Below are positions 28,039 through 38,274 of a DNA stretch of 64,000 nucleotides, one piece after another (the stretch's first letter is position 1; every line of letters starts with the position of its first letter). Source of the stretch: Brevundimonas sp. G8. GTDB taxonomy: Bacteria; Pseudomonadota; Alphaproteobacteria; Caulobacterales; Caulobacteraceae. The stretch spans positions 557,733-621,732 of the forward strand of contig NZ_LR732816.1 in the NCBI RefSeq assembly GCF_902506205.1, read 5' to 3'. The notes under the pieces were generated by a model. That model was not told where the DNA came from. It was given only the letters and a program-made list of their open reading frames with translations, and ran no database searches. The translations under genes and the position numbers were made by a program.

Positions 28039-29259
28039 TCAACGCCCGAAGTCTTCGGCCAGCACCATCATCGCCGCGCGTTCAGGCGCCGAATATTCAT
28101 CGACCATATCATCCTCGCCGTCGCGTATGGCGCGCAGCAAGGACGGCGTCAGGGCCGAGGATAGAGACCAGTTCCAGTAACGCAGAACCGTCTGCGCCCG
28201 GTCCACCGCCAGCATCTCATAGGTGATCTGCACCCGTTCCCAGTCGGGATGGACATGGCCGTCCGCCAGGGTCTCCGGCCGACGCATCGACCGCCACAGA
28301 TTGGTCAGGTCCACACGCGACATCCCCGTCGCCTTGCACAGGATCGCCAGCGGCTCGCCCCCAGGATCGCCCAGCAGCTTGGCCCCCGTCAGCGGCTTGA
28401 CCCCGGCCAGGAAGGCGATCTCCGACGCCGTCTCGCGCGTCAGCCCGTCGCGCGCGGCGACCATGACGGCCTGTTCCAGACTGTCGAACGGGCTCTTTTC
28501 GATGGCGGCGCGGTTGCGCTGGCGCCGCTCGATGAACTGCAACGCCTTGCGCGCCACTGGGTCAGCCCACCCCTCCTCGGCGGCCATGGGAAAGACGTCC
28601 TCGGACGCCTCCTGCATGACTTCGCGCGATACGGCGAACCGCTGCAGGATGGTGCGACGATCCTCGGCCGCGCACCACCAGAACATGACATAGGCGCCCG
28701 ACGGCCTCAGCTCTGGCCGTTTCAGCAACAGGCCGCACAGGTTCGGCGACGGACGGCTCAGGCCGACCACCGCCTCGATCCCCACCTGGGACAGGCGCGC
28801 GGTCCTGTTGCGCAGCACCGCCTCGATCACCTCCATCTCGCCGAAGGTGAACAGGGTCTCGGTCACGATCTCGGACAGGCCGCGCCGCGCCGCGATCAGC
28901 AGCCGGTGCTCGAAACTGGCGTCGCGCGCACAGCCGACGATGTCCGCGTCGCTGAGGGAGGCGCACTGTTCAATCAGCAGACCCGCGATCTCGGCCTCGT
29001 CGCGCAGCAGCAGGCGCGCCACGCTGTTGGGCAGTTCGGCCAGGGGCGCCAGGCGCGAGGCGACCCGCCGGCGCTCCTCGCGCGACGCCAGACGCAGCAT
29101 CTCGACCAGCAGGTCGCCGGTGACGGACCGCTCGAAGGCGTTGATCCGGCTGGCGGGAAGGGACACGACATCGGCCAGCCGCTTCAGCAGCGCACGGCGT
29201 GCGCGCAGCGGCGTTTGCGGCGTCGCCTCTTCCCCCATCATGGCTGACAGTTCGCCCAT
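28039..29259 (-). CDS. DUF2336 family protein (copy 2)
   Basis: A 406-residue helical-repeat protein with LLKRLADVVSLPASRINAFE, LAELPNSVARLLLRDEAEIA, ARLSQVGIEAVVGLSRPSPN and the C-terminal block ETASEIAFLAGVKPLTGAKL, consistent with DUF2336. It is longer than copy 1 and begins MGELSAMMGEEATPQTPLRA; a start further in is possible. It lies upstream of mucR on the same strand. Function unknown. Confidence 0.78.
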   Translation of the reverse strand: MGELSAMMGEEATPQTPLRARRALLKRLADVVSLPASRINAFERSVTGDLLVEMLRLASREERRRVASRLAPLAELPNSVARLLLRDEAEIAGLLIEQCASLSDADIVGCARDASFEHRLLIAARRGLSEIVTETLFTFGEMEVIEAVLRNRTARLSQVGIEAVVGLSRPSPNLCGLLLKRPELRPSGAYVMFWWCAAEDRRTILQRFAVSREVMQEASEDVFPMAAEEGWADPVARKALQFIERRQRNRAAIEKSPFDSLEQAVMVAARDGLTRETASEIAFLAGVKPLTGAKLLGDPGGEPLAILCKATGMSRVDLTNLWRSMRRPETLADGHVHPDWERVQITYEMLAVDRAQTVLRYWNWSLSSALTPSLLRAIRDGEDDMVDEYSAPERAAMMVLAEDFGR

Positions 29260-29300
29260 TCGCCCACTCTAGGCGCCAGCGGTTAACCGGGCGTGAGCCT

Positions 29301-29561
29301 TCAGCTCTTGTTGACCACCACCACGATGGCCAAGATCACGAAGGCCACGACAGCAAGCACACGCGCGATCCACGGCGCGGCGACGAAGACGCCCAGCACA
29401 GTGAAGCCGCTCTTGACCGCCTCCGGCCGCGTCAGCGCCTGTTTGAACGTGCCGCCAGCTCCGCCGCCCCCATCACCTGCAATCGGATGACCGCAGTTGG
29501 GACAGGCCACGGCCGCCTCGGACACCTGGCGCGCGCAGGCGGGGCAAGGGATCAGGGCCAT
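29301..29561 (-). CDS. Zinc-ribbon plus membrane-helix small protein
   Basis: An 86-residue protein: a double zinc-ribbon-like N-terminus, MALIPCPACARQVSEAAVAC plus PNCGH (four metal-binding Cys), a glycine-rich linker and a C-terminal membrane region (FTVLGVFVAAPWIARVLAVV, AFVILAIVVVV). It starts two bases after the OmpA-like gene and probably belongs to its operon. No function known. Confidence 0.75.
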   Translation of the reverse strand: MALIPCPACARQVSEAAVACPNCGHPIAGDGGGGAGGTFKQALTRPEAVKSGFTVLGVFVAAPWIARVLAVVAFVILAIVVVVNKS

Positions 29562-29563
29562 GT

Positions 29564-30211
29564 TCAGCCTCCCGGTTTCGGGGTGATACGGATTTCGACG
29601 CGGCGGTTCTTCTGACGCCCGTCTGGATCGTCCGAGCCGTCGGGCCTGGTGTTGGCGGCCACCGGCTGTCGCTCCCCGAACCCTTGCGCGCCCAGGGTAC
29701 GCCCGGCCTCGCGTTGCAGCCGCGCCGCCACCGCCCGCGCACGCCTCAGCGACAGGCCTTCGTTATAGGCGTCGTCGCCCTTGGCGTCGGTATGGCCGCC
29801 AATGCTGACCTGAGCGTCGGGATAGCTTTTCAGCAGTTCGGCCGCCCGCGTCAGGGCCGGCTCCGCATCGGCCCGGATCGTCGCCTTGTCGAAATCGAAC
29901 AGCACGTCGGCCGGCAGGTCGATCACGATCACCCCGTCGCTGCGCCGCGCATTCAGCTCGGTCAGCAGGCTGCGCGTCGTCTCGACCCGTTCGGGCGCCA
30001 CCTCGGACGAGACGAAGACGCTCTCCAGTTCGCTGTCCGGCCCCGCCTTGGCGAAGCTGGACTGGGGCGCGGTCATGTCCTTCTCGAAGGTCGAGATCGT
30101 GCCGATGGCGCTGCCGCTCATCAGCCGCACCGTCATGGCCGAGACCACGCTCGGCGTCAGGCCGGCGGCCAACAGCGCCGCCGCCATGGCGGGCGCGTGC
30201 CGTCGCATCAT
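29564..30211 (-). CDS. OmpA-family peptidoglycan-binding outer membrane protein
   Basis: A 215-residue protein with a signal peptide (MMRRHAPAMAAALLAAGLTP SVVSA), a linker and an OmpA domain: FDFDKATIRADAEPALTRAA, SIGGHTDAKGDDAYNEGLSL, RRARAVAARL and GFGERQPVAANTRPDG. The two motifs around TDAKGD and RRVEI bind diaminopimelate in the wall. ATG 30211 overlaps the stop of the upstream lipoprotein gene. It likely tethers the outer membrane or a partner to peptidoglycan. Confidence 0.88.
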   Translation of the reverse strand: MMRRHAPAMAAALLAAGLTPSVVSAMTVRLMSGSAIGTISTFEKDMTAPQSSFAKAGPDSELESVFVSSEVAPERVETTRSLLTELNARRSDGVIVIDLPADVLFDFDKATIRADAEPALTRAAELLKSYPDAQVSIGGHTDAKGDDAYNEGLSLRRARAVAARLQREAGRTLGAQGFGERQPVAANTRPDGSDDPDGRQKNRRVEIRITPKPGG

Positions 30212-30798
30212 CCGGCCGCTCCGGTCGGGTTCTGGGCCGTCGGATTCTGGGCCGCCTGGGCCGTCAGCGGAATGGTCATGCGCAGGAACGGGCCGATGAT
30301 GCTGTCCGAGGTCGAGCCTTCGTTGAACACCACCGAGATCTGGTTCACTCTGGACGGCACGGCGCCCATGAAGACCAGGCGGCCGTTCATCGTGTCGCCC
30401 TTGACGATATTCATGTTGGGATTGCCCTCGGGCGGCTTCAGGCGAAGCTTCTGGCCGTTGGGCAGTTCGATATAGGTGGCGTTTGTCGCCATCTGGACGT
30501 TGTTCGTCATGTCGCTGGCGAACGAGATGCTGACATCCAGAATGGTGGCGTCCTCGGCAAGATCGACGTTCTTGACCCGCACCGTGGCCCCCACGTCCGT
30601 CACGCCCTGCACATCCACCGGCACGTTGCGGATCTGGCGCACCTGGGCGGTGACCGGGGAGTGACCTGCGGCGGCGGCCTGCTGCTCCGGCGACATCGAC
30701 GGATCGACCGCTTGTTTGTCGTCGTTGTTCGAACAGGCGGCGAGCGCCAGGGCCGAGGCCCCGCAAACGGCGATCAGGCGAAGGGCGGCGACAGTCAT
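30208..30798 (-). CDS. Lipoprotein upstream of the OmpA-like gene
   Basis: A 196-residue lipoprotein. Signal MTVAALRLIAVCGASALALA ends in the lipobox LALAAC, and the mature part is a beta-rich, all-strand domain (DVTDVGATVRVKNVDLAEDA; YIELPNGQKLRLKPPEGNPN). ATG 30798 gives a proper lipoprotein signal; a longer frame to 30858 does not. No Pfam domain recognised. Coupled to the OmpA-like gene (ATGA), so the two are likely partners at the outer membrane. Confidence 0.78.
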   Translation of the reverse strand: MTVAALRLIAVCGASALALAACSNNDDKQAVDPSMSPEQQAAAAGHSPVTAQVRQIRNVPVDVQGVTDVGATVRVKNVDLAEDATILDVSISFASDMTNNVQMATNATYIELPNGQKLRLKPPEGNPNMNIVKGDTMNGRLVFMGAVPSRVNQISVVFNEGSTSDSIIGPFLRMTIPLTAQAAQNPTAQNPTGAAG

Positions 30799-30904
30799 GA
30801 AACGCTCCGGCGTTGTTGATCCATCGCGCGTCTGTCCGCATCCCAAGCGGAGCCGCACGCGCGTCCGATATCGAACACGCGGGCGGCCGAAAGGCTCCGC
30901 TTGG

Positions 30905-30966
30905 AGCTTGATCGTTTTTTGATTGAACCGCGCAGCGGTGCGGTCAAAAAACGTGAATCACGCTCC
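30905..30966 (-). terminator. Inverted T-run region after cysK (weak terminator)
   Basis: Just after the cysK stop, the minus strand reads CGTGATTCACGTTTTTT (a 4-bp CGTG/CACG hairpin plus six T). Further on, a second T-run and a GCGGTGC/GCGCGG stem mirror it, giving an imperfect inverted repeat (two ...GTTTTTTGA... segments in opposite sense). This is probably a weak or bidirectional terminator. Confidence 0.4.
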
Positions 30967-30968
30967 GC

Positions 30969-31949
<981 letters not shown>

Positions 31950-32064
31950 GAGGAAGGTCTCCGTGAATCTGTGGCCCGCAACAGATAAGGCCTCGCCGCA
32001 CCGCGCAAGGGGGCGAACGCGATCATTTCTGCGCGACCCTTTCAGAGCGGCTATGTAGGCCTAT

Positions 32065-33393
32065 ATGTCGCGGTCGCGCGAACCGAGATTTTCTCCCTTG
32101 CCCCACACTCGCCCGCCTTCCGACAACGGCCTGACGCCTGAGATCGCCGAACTGGTCGCGGAAGTGCATGCCGACACGGCCGCCGAGACCCAGATCCAGA
32201 TGGACGATCCGACCGCGCCCAAGGTCGAAGAGGCCACGGTGCCCGAGACCCGCTCCACCGCCGACGAGTTGCGCTATCGCCTCAAGCAGCAGTCGCTGCT
32301 GGCGCGGTTCGGCGAGGTGGCCCTGCGCGAACGGGACCGTCAGGCCCTGCTCGACGCCGCCTGCGAGATCTGTTCGGACGGGCTGGAGACGCCGCTGTCC
32401 AAGGTGCTGATCCACAACGAGACCCGTGACCGACTGGTCCTGATCGCCGGTGTCGGCTGGACCGGCGAGGTCGAGGGCCGCGCCTCGCTGGGCGTCGAGC
32501 TGGATTCGCCGGCAGGCTACGCCTTCCAGACCGGCAAGCCCCTGATCTCCAACCATCTGGACATCGAGGACCGGTTTCGTACGCCCAAACTGCTAGCCGA
32601 CCACGGGGTGCGACGCGCCATCAACGTGTTGATCCGGCCCGAACTGGACGGCGAACCCTGGGGCGTGCTCGAGGTCGACAGCCCCGACGAAGGCCAGTTC
32701 GACGCCCGCGACGCCCTGTTCCTGGACGCCTTCGCCGCCGTCGTCGGCGCCGCCATCGCCCGTCAGCAGACCGAGCAGCGCCTCCTCGCCGCAATCGAAC
32801 ACCAGGCCCTGCTGACGCGCGAGGTCAGCCACCGCGTCAAGAACAGCCTGTCCCTGGTCTCCAGCCTGCTGTCGATGCAGGCGCGCGGCGCCGCGTCCGA
32901 CGACGTGCGCGCCGCCCTGGCCACGGCCGGGTCGCGCATCCAGGCCATCAGCCAGGTCCACGACCAGCTGTGGCGCGGCGCCGACGTCCAGACCGTGATC
33001 CTGTCCGACTTCCTGTGCCAGCTATGCGCGGCCATCGACACCGGCAGCGACCACCACGTCGTCACCTGCGAGGCCTCGGACGCGCCGCTGGGCGCCGACA
33101 TCGCCATCCCTCTGGGCCTGATCGTCAACGAACTGGTCACCAACGCCATCAAATACGCCTATGGCCCGGACGGCGGCGGCATCGCCGTGACCGGCCGGAT
33201 CTCGGACGGGCGCCTGACCGTGACGGTGGCGGACCAGGGCAAGGGCTTCGACCTGATCGCCGCCCGCAGCGACCGCAGTCTGGGCATGCGCGTGATCGAC
33301 AGCCTGGTGCGCCAGATCGGCGGGACCATCGAGAACCGCAGTCAGGACGCCGGCCAGGGCGCCGTCCTGGTGGTCGAGGCCTCTGCGACCTAA
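32065..33393 (+). CDS. GAF-domain HWE/HisKA_2-type histidine kinase
   Basis: A 442-residue cytoplasmic kinase. Residues ~1-70 are a variable leader, ~75-235 a GAF domain (LLARFGEVALRERDRQALLD, GVGWTGEVEGRASLGVELDS), then a coiled region. A HisKA_2-type dimer domain has the phospho-His in LLTREVSHRVKNSLSLVSSL. The ATPase has IPLGLIVNELVTNAIKYAYG and DQGKGFDLIAARS. Kinases of this type often control the general stress or light response through small response regulators, but none adjoins. ATG 32065 chosen. Confidence 0.88.
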   Translation: MSRSREPRFSPLPHTRPPSDNGLTPEIAELVAEVHADTAAETQIQMDDPTAPKVEEATVPETRSTADELRYRLKQQSLLARFGEVALRERDRQALLDAACEICSDGLETPLSKVLIHNETRDRLVLIAGVGWTGEVEGRASLGVELDSPAGYAFQTGKPLISNHLDIEDRFRTPKLLADHGVRRAINVLIRPELDGEPWGVLEVDSPDEGQFDARDALFLDAFAAVVGAAIARQQTEQRLLAAIEHQALLTREVSHRVKNSLSLVSSLLSMQARGAASDDVRAALATAGSRIQAISQVHDQLWRGADVQTVILSDFLCQLCAAIDTGSDHHVVTCEASDAPLGADIAIPLGLIVNELVTNAIKYAYGPDGGGIAVTGRISDGRLTVTVADQGKGFDLIAARSDRSLGMRVIDSLVRQIGGTIENRSQDAGQGAVLVVEASAT

Positions 33394-33401
33394 GGCCGGT
33401 C

Positions 33402-35327
33402 CTAGAACTCTTCCCAGCCGTCGGCGTCCGCCGTCAGCGCCAGGGCGGCGCCCCCGCGACCGACCGTCTTCATCATCGTGACCGTGCGCGGCGCAGCCGT
33501 GGCGGCGGCGCGGCGCGGCGCGTGTCGTTGCCCCTGATGTTGAGGCGCTCCGACCTGGAAGCGCGCGACCGCCGCGTTCAGGCTGTCGGCCTCCTGCGAC
33601 AGAGAATGGCTGGCGGCGGTGGATTGCTCGACCATGGCGGCGTTCTGTTGGGTCATCTGGTCCATCTGGTTGACCGCCGTATTGACCTGCTGAAGGCCCG
33701 TCGCCTGTTCGGCGGCCGACCCCGAGATGTCGGTCACCAGGGTTTCGATCTGGGCGACGTGGGCCGTGATCCGCTCCAGGCTGGCGCCGGTCTCGCCGAC
33801 CAGACGCACGCCCGACCCGACCTGGCTCGCGGATTGGGTGATCAGGGACTTGATCTCCTTGGCGGCCTGGGCCGATCGCTCGGCCAGGGCCCGAACCTCG
33901 GAGGCGACGACGGCGAAGCCGCGACCGCTGTCGCCCGCCCGCGCGGCTTCGACCCCGGCGTTCAGGGCCAGGAGGTTGGTCTGGAAGGCGATCTCGTCGA
34001 TCACGCCGATGATCTGGCCGATCTCGTTGGACGAACGTTCGATTTCGCCCATCGCCGTGATGGCGTCGCGGACCACCGCGCCGCTCTTGTCGGCGTCGCC
34101 CCGTGCAGCCTGAACGGCGCCGGCGGCCTGAACCGCGCCCGCAGCGGTCGCCCGCACGGTGGCGGTGATCTGGTCCAGGGCGGCGGCGGTCTCTTCCAGA
34201 GACGCGGCCTGTTGTTCGGTGCGGCGCGACAGGTCGTCGGCGGCTTGGGCGATCTCGCCAGCGCCGGCGTTGATGGCCCCTGCGTTGAAGGCAATCGAGC
34301 CGATGGCCTCCTGCAAACCGTCCAGGGCGGCGTTGAAGTTGGCGCGCAGGCGTTCGTAGGCCGCCGGGAAGGGCTGAACCAGGCGGAAGGTCAGGTCGGC
34401 GCCGGCCAGGGCGTCCAGCCCCTGCCCCAGTCCATCGACCACTTCCGCCTGTTCGCGGGCGGCGGCCTGACGCGACTGATCGCCGGCGATGCGGTCCTCG
34501 TCCTCCTTCAGACGTTGCTGCTCGGCCTGGGCCGCCTGGGCCTGGGCGCGCGTGACGATCAGGGCCTGGATATCGACCACGGCCCGCGCGATGTCGCCGA
34601 CCTCGTCCTTGCGGCGCGCCTCGCTCAACTGCACCTCGGTCTTGCCCTGGGCCATCGCCCGCAGGTCTCCGGTCAGCCGCCGGATCGGCGCGACCACGCC
34701 CCGCACCCCGCCCAGGATCAGGCCGATGCTGATCAGCAGGCTGATGATCATGGCCGCGATCATCACCATCCGTCCGTTGTTCGCTTCGGTCTCGGCGGCG
34801 TCGTGATTGCGCACCGCAGCGGCCTCGATCTTGTCGGCGGCGGCGCTCATCGCCGTTTCCAGCGCGGTGAACTGGGTCTGGAAGGACGGCAACTCTTGCT
34901 GCGCCGCCGCGTGATCGCTCGCGGCCACGTCGACCGTATGAGCGGCCGCCGCGATATAGGTCTTCAACGGCGCCTCGACCGCCTTCAGAACCGCCTGAAT
35001 GTCAGGGTCGGTCGCCAGGGCGGTATTGTCCGCGATGGACTTCTCGAAAATCTCGCGATGTTCGGCCAGATCGGCCCGGACATCGTCGATCGACACGCCG
35101 TTGACGGGGTCGGACGCCAGGAGCGCGCCGTACACATCCGCCCGCAAGGCGTCGTGCATCATGTCGGCCTGCATGTGATTGCGCAGAATGTCGGACGACA
35201 CCGAGGCCCGATCCAGCGCGCCGCCCAGCTGGGTGTTCATCATCAGGCCGACCCCGGCCGTGCCGACGGACAGGACCAGCACACCGATACCGGTCGCGGT
35301 CACCTTCTTGCCGATCGTCCAGCCCAT
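33402..35327 (-). CDS. Methyl-accepting chemotaxis protein, membrane-bound, WEEF tail
   Basis: A 641-residue chemoreceptor. ATG 35327 follows GGAG; longer frames up to 35426 are unlikely. Two membrane helices (near residues 8-30 and 185-205) bracket a four-helix-bundle-like sensor, then HAMP ([20 protein letters not shown]) and a long signalling domain with the tip [25 protein letters not shown]. The last five residues GWEEF resemble the CheR/CheB-tethering pentapeptide. Ligand is unknown. Ends nine bases beyond the kinase gene stop (convergent). Confidence 0.9.
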   Translation of the reverse strand: MGWTIGKKVTATGIGVLVLSVGTAGVGLMMNTQLGGALDRASVSSDILRNHMQADMMHDALRADVYGALLASDPVNGVSIDDVRADLAEHREIFEKSIADNTALATDPDIQAVLKAVEAPLKTYIAAAAHTVDVAASDHAAAQQELPSFQTQFTALETAMSAAADKIEAAAVRNHDAAETEANNGRMVMIAAMIISLLISIGLILGGVRGVVAPIRRLTGDLRAMAQGKTEVQLSEARRKDEVGDIARAVVDIQALIVTRAQAQAAQAEQQRLKEDEDRIAGDQSRQAAAREQAEVVDGLGQGLDALAGADLTFRLVQPFPAAYERLRANFNAALDGLQEAIGSIAFNAGAINAGAGEIAQAADDLSRRTEQQAASLEETAAALDQITATVRATAAGAVQAAGAVQAARGDADKSGAVVRDAITAMGEIERSSNEIGQIIGVIDEIAFQTNLLALNAGVEAARAGDSGRGFAVVASEVRALAERSAQAAKEIKSLITQSASQVGSGVRLVGETGASLERITAHVAQIETLVTDISGSAAEQATGLQQVNTAVNQMDQMTQQNAAMVEQSTAASHSLSQEADSLNAAVARFQVGAPQHQGQRHAPRRAAATAAPRTVTMMKTVGRGGAALALTADADGWEEF

Positions 35328-35465
35328 GGTCGTCCACTCCCCGTGCGACATTGTGAAACACCGATACCGGAACCTGGTTAACGGTTTGTCAGCGTGTGGC
35401 GTTGGCGGCGTAAGCGCGATCTTCACCTTCTGGAATTACATCGGTCTGCAACACAGAACGGATGT

Positions 35466-36650
35466 ATGGCCATGCAGAACGCTACGCCCTCGATCATGAA
35501 GCCTCTTTTTGCAGCGGTCGCCGTCGGCGCCGTCTGCCTCGCCGGACCGGCCGCCGCGCGCGTCGCCGACCCGACCTGGAGCGTGTCGGCGGAATATACG
35601 GCCGACGTGTCCGGCGTGGTCTCGCGCGCGGGGCGGTATCTGGACAATCTGTCTGTCGAGCTGGACGGCGACCTGGAACAGGCCGTCGGCTGGCGTGGCG
35701 CACGGCTGCATCTGTCGGGCCTCTACAACGGCGGCGGTGAACCCAACGCCCTGGCCGGCACCCTGCAGGGCGTCGACAATATTGAGGTGGGGCAACAAGG
35801 CGCGCGCCTGTTCGAGGCGTGGATCGAACAGGACCTGGGCGGATCGGCCTCGCTGCTGGCGGGCCTGTATGATCTCAACAGCGAATTCTACGCCACCGAG
35901 GCGTCCGGCCTGCTGATCGCGCCGCCGTTCGGCATCGGCTCGGAACTGGCCTCGACCGGTCCAAACGGCCCGGCCATCTTCCCGTCGTCGTCGCTGGCGG
36001 CGCGGCTTCGCGTAGGCGACAGCGATGCGCTGTATGGCCAGGTCGCGGTCGTCAACGCCGACGCCCGGACCCTGGGCGATCATGGCGGGGTGGACACCAC
36101 CCTGGACCAGGGCGTGCTGGGCATCGCCGAGGCGGGCATGGGTGGACCCGTCCGCTACGCCCTGGGCGTCTGGCGCTATGATCAGCGTCAGGACGACATC
36201 CGCGACCTGACGCCCGACGGCGATCCCGCTCACAGCCTGGCCCAAGGCGCCTATGCGCTCGCCGAGGGCCGCATCTACGGCGCCGCCGCGCCGGACGGTC
36301 CCCAGATCGACGCCTTCGCGCGCCTGGGCCTGTCGGACGGCGATACGACCGACTTCCAGGGCGGCTGGCAGGCCGGCCTCCTGATGCGCCAGATCTTCGC
36401 CTCTCGGCCCGAGGGCCAACTGTCCTTCGGACTGCACCAAGGCTGGCTGTCGAACAAGGCGCGCGCCAATCTGACCGACACCGGCGTCAATCCCGACCGC
36501 CACGAGGAGGGAATGGAGCTGACCTATGCCGACACCATCGGCCGGTTCGGCGTCCAGCCCGATATCCAGCTGATCCGCAACCCCGGCGGCCTGCGCGACG
36601 CCGACAATGTGGTCGTGGTGTCGCTGCGCGTCACCGTGCCCCTGTTCTGA
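35466..36650 (+). CDS. OprB-family carbohydrate-selective porin
   Basis: A 394-residue outer-membrane beta barrel with a cleavable signal (IMKPLFAAVAVGAVCLAGPA). Family blocks include LSVELDGDLEQAVGWRGARL, GLYDLNSEFYATEASGLLIA, PPFGIGSELASTGPNGPAIF and the C-terminal strand NVVVVSLRVTVPLF ending in Phe, as expected for a BAM substrate. Family members pass sugars. ATG 35466 is the likely start (alternatives 35472 and 35496). The gene is divergent from the chemoreceptor. Confidence 0.85.
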   Translation: MAMQNATPSIMKPLFAAVAVGAVCLAGPAAARVADPTWSVSAEYTADVSGVVSRAGRYLDNLSVELDGDLEQAVGWRGARLHLSGLYNGGGEPNALAGTLQGVDNIEVGQQGARLFEAWIEQDLGGSASLLAGLYDLNSEFYATEASGLLIAPPFGIGSELASTGPNGPAIFPSSSLAARLRVGDSDALYGQVAVVNADARTLGDHGGVDTTLDQGVLGIAEAGMGGPVRYALGVWRYDQRQDDIRDLTPDGDPAHSLAQGAYALAEGRIYGAAAPDGPQIDAFARLGLSDGDTTDFQGGWQAGLLMRQIFASRPEGQLSFGLHQGWLSNKARANLTDTGVNPDRHEEGMELTYADTIGRFGVQPDIQLIRNPGGLRDADNVVVVSLRVTVPLF

Positions 36651-36654
36651 GGCC

Positions 36655-37137
36655 TCAACCCTCCAGCACCGCCCGTCCCGGATCGAAGCCGACGACCTCG
36701 CGGATGACGATCATGCTCTTGAAGCCGCGCACGCCCTTTTCGGGGATCAATTCGCGGATGCCGAAGACCTCATAGTCCTGCATCGAGCGGACGGCGACGG
36801 TCAGCAGATAGTCGGTCTCGCCCGTCACGTCCCAGGCGCCCTGGACCTCGGGGCTGGCCTTCATGGCGCGCTGAAAGGCGTCCATCACCCCGCGATCCTG
36901 GGTGTTCATCTCGACCTGGACATGCAGGACGATGCGCGGCTCGACGCGGGCCGGATCGATGACGGCGACATCGGCGGCGATGACGCCTTCCGCCCGCAGA
37001 CGACGCAGGCGACGCAGCACGGCCGATTCCGAAAGCCCCACCGCCTCGGCCGTCACCCGCGCGGGCTCCAGATTGTTGCGCCGGACCCGCGCCAGCAGTC
37101 GATGGTCGAAATCGTCGAGAGTGACGAAATTCGTCAT
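36655..37137 (-). CDS. Lrp/AsnC-family regulator
   Basis: A 160-residue regulator with an N-terminal helix-turn-helix (ARVTAEAVGLSESAVLRRLR) and a C-terminal RAM/ligand domain (WDVTGETDYLLTVAVRSMQD). ATG 37137 has AAGG upstream; a longer frame is possible. It is divergent, across 84 bases, from an EamA exporter gene, a common layout for an amino-acid-sensing regulator and the exporter it controls. Confidence 0.9.
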   Translation of the reverse strand: MTNFVTLDDFDHRLLARVRRNNLEPARVTAEAVGLSESAVLRRLRRLRAEGVIAADVAVIDPARVEPRIVLHVQVEMNTQDRGVMDAFQRAMKASPEVQGAWDVTGETDYLLTVAVRSMQDYEVFGIRELIPEKGVRGFKSMIVIREVVGFDPGRAVLEG

Positions 37138-37221
37138 TGAGCAGCCTTTCGTGACGATTTCAGGCGCATTCAAGCGGAAAATCGCCGGGAAGCGCAAGCG
37201 GGATTCGGCTACTTATCGGCC

Positions 37222-38124
37222 ATGACTTCCTTGGCCCTGAAACAGCACCTGACCTCGCCCCTGGCGATGCGCCTGATCCCTTATCTGGCGCTGTTTGCGG
37301 GTATGGTGACGTTGGCGAGCGGCACATCGTTCGCCAAGACCCTGTTCCCGATGATCGGTGCGGAGGGAACCTCGGCCTACCGCGTCGGGATTTCGGCCGT
37401 GCTGCTGGTGGCGGTGTTCCGGCCCTGGCGGTTCCGGCTGACCCGTGCCGACCTGGGGGCCATCGCCTTGTATGGCGTGGTGCTGGGGGCGATGAACCTC
37501 AGCTTCTACATGTCGCTGCGCACCATTCCGCTGGGCCTGGCCATCGCCATCGAGTTCATGGGGCCGCTGACCCTGGCCCTGATCCATTCGAGGAAGCCCA
37601 TCCATTTCGTCTGCATCGGCTTCGCCGTGCTGGGCCTGGGCCTGCTGTTGCCGCTGAAAGCGGGGGCCGGGGCGCTGGACCCCGTCGGCATGGCCCTGGC
37701 CGCCTTCGCCGGCCTGTGCTGGGCGCTGTATATCGTCTTCGGCAAGCGGCTGTCGCACATTCATGCGGGCCAGTCGGTGGCGCTGGGCATGACGGTCGCG
37801 GCGTTCGTCGTCGTGCCGTTCGGCGTGGCCCATGCCGGCGCGGCGCTGTTGAACCCGGCCATCATCCTGGCCGGCGTGGCGGTGGCGATTTTCTCCAGCG
37901 CCCTGCCTTATTCGCTGGAGATGGTGGCCCTGCGCAGCATCCCCAAACGCACCTTCGGCGTGGTGCTCAGCGCCGAGCCGGCCGTCGGCGCCCTGGCCGG
38001 CCTGTTGATCCTGCACGAACACCTGACCGGCCAGCAATGGCTCGCCATCGCCGCCATCGTCGCCGCCTCGGTCGGCGCCATCGCGACGACGCGGGAACCG
38101 AAGGTAGGGCCGGAGCCGGTTTAA
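37222..38124 (+). CDS. EamA/DMT-family exporter (RhtA-like)
   Basis: A 300-residue protein with ten membrane helices in two EamA repeats. The blocks FAKTLFPMIGAEGTSAYRVG, LYGVVLGAMNLSFYMSLRTI and AIEFMGPLTLALIHSRKP resemble RhtA, an exporter of threonine, homoserine and other amino acids. Divergent from an Lrp-type regulator, suggesting control by an amino acid. Repeat B2 follows. Confidence 0.87.
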   Translation: MTSLALKQHLTSPLAMRLIPYLALFAGMVTLASGTSFAKTLFPMIGAEGTSAYRVGISAVLLVAVFRPWRFRLTRADLGAIALYGVVLGAMNLSFYMSLRTIPLGLAIAIEFMGPLTLALIHSRKPIHFVCIGFAVLGLGLLLPLKAGAGALDPVGMALAAFAGLCWALYIVFGKRLSHIHAGQSVALGMTVAAFVVVPFGVAHAGAALLNPAIILAGVAVAIFSSALPYSLEMVALRSIPKRTFGVVLSAEPAVGALAGLLILHEHLTGQQWLAIAAIVAASVGAIATTREPKVGPEPV

Positions 38125-38138
38125 TCACTCCCACTCCC

Positions 38139-38246
38139 CGTCATCCTAGGGCTTGTCCCTAGGATCCAGAATCCCGGTATTCCACGGTCATGCACTCTGC
38201 GGACGCACCGGGAGTCTGGATCCTCGCCACAAGGGCGAGGATGACG
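38139..38246 (+). repeat. Dispersed repeat, family B copy 2
   Basis: About 108 bp. Ends CGTCATCCTAGGGCTTGTCC and CCACAAGGGCGAGGATGACG, with internal GGATCCAGA/TCTGGATCC arms. Nearly the same as copy 1 at 9371 apart from the loop. It lies between two convergent genes (the exporter and a chemoreceptor). Confidence 0.85.
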
Positions 38247-38274
38247 GGAATGAAGGGGGGCGAAGGGCGCGCTC

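Noticed and set aside
32970-35381. 803-residue plus-strand open frame opposite the kinase and chemoreceptor
   Set aside because: Shadow frame spanning two real genes; no recognisable domain.
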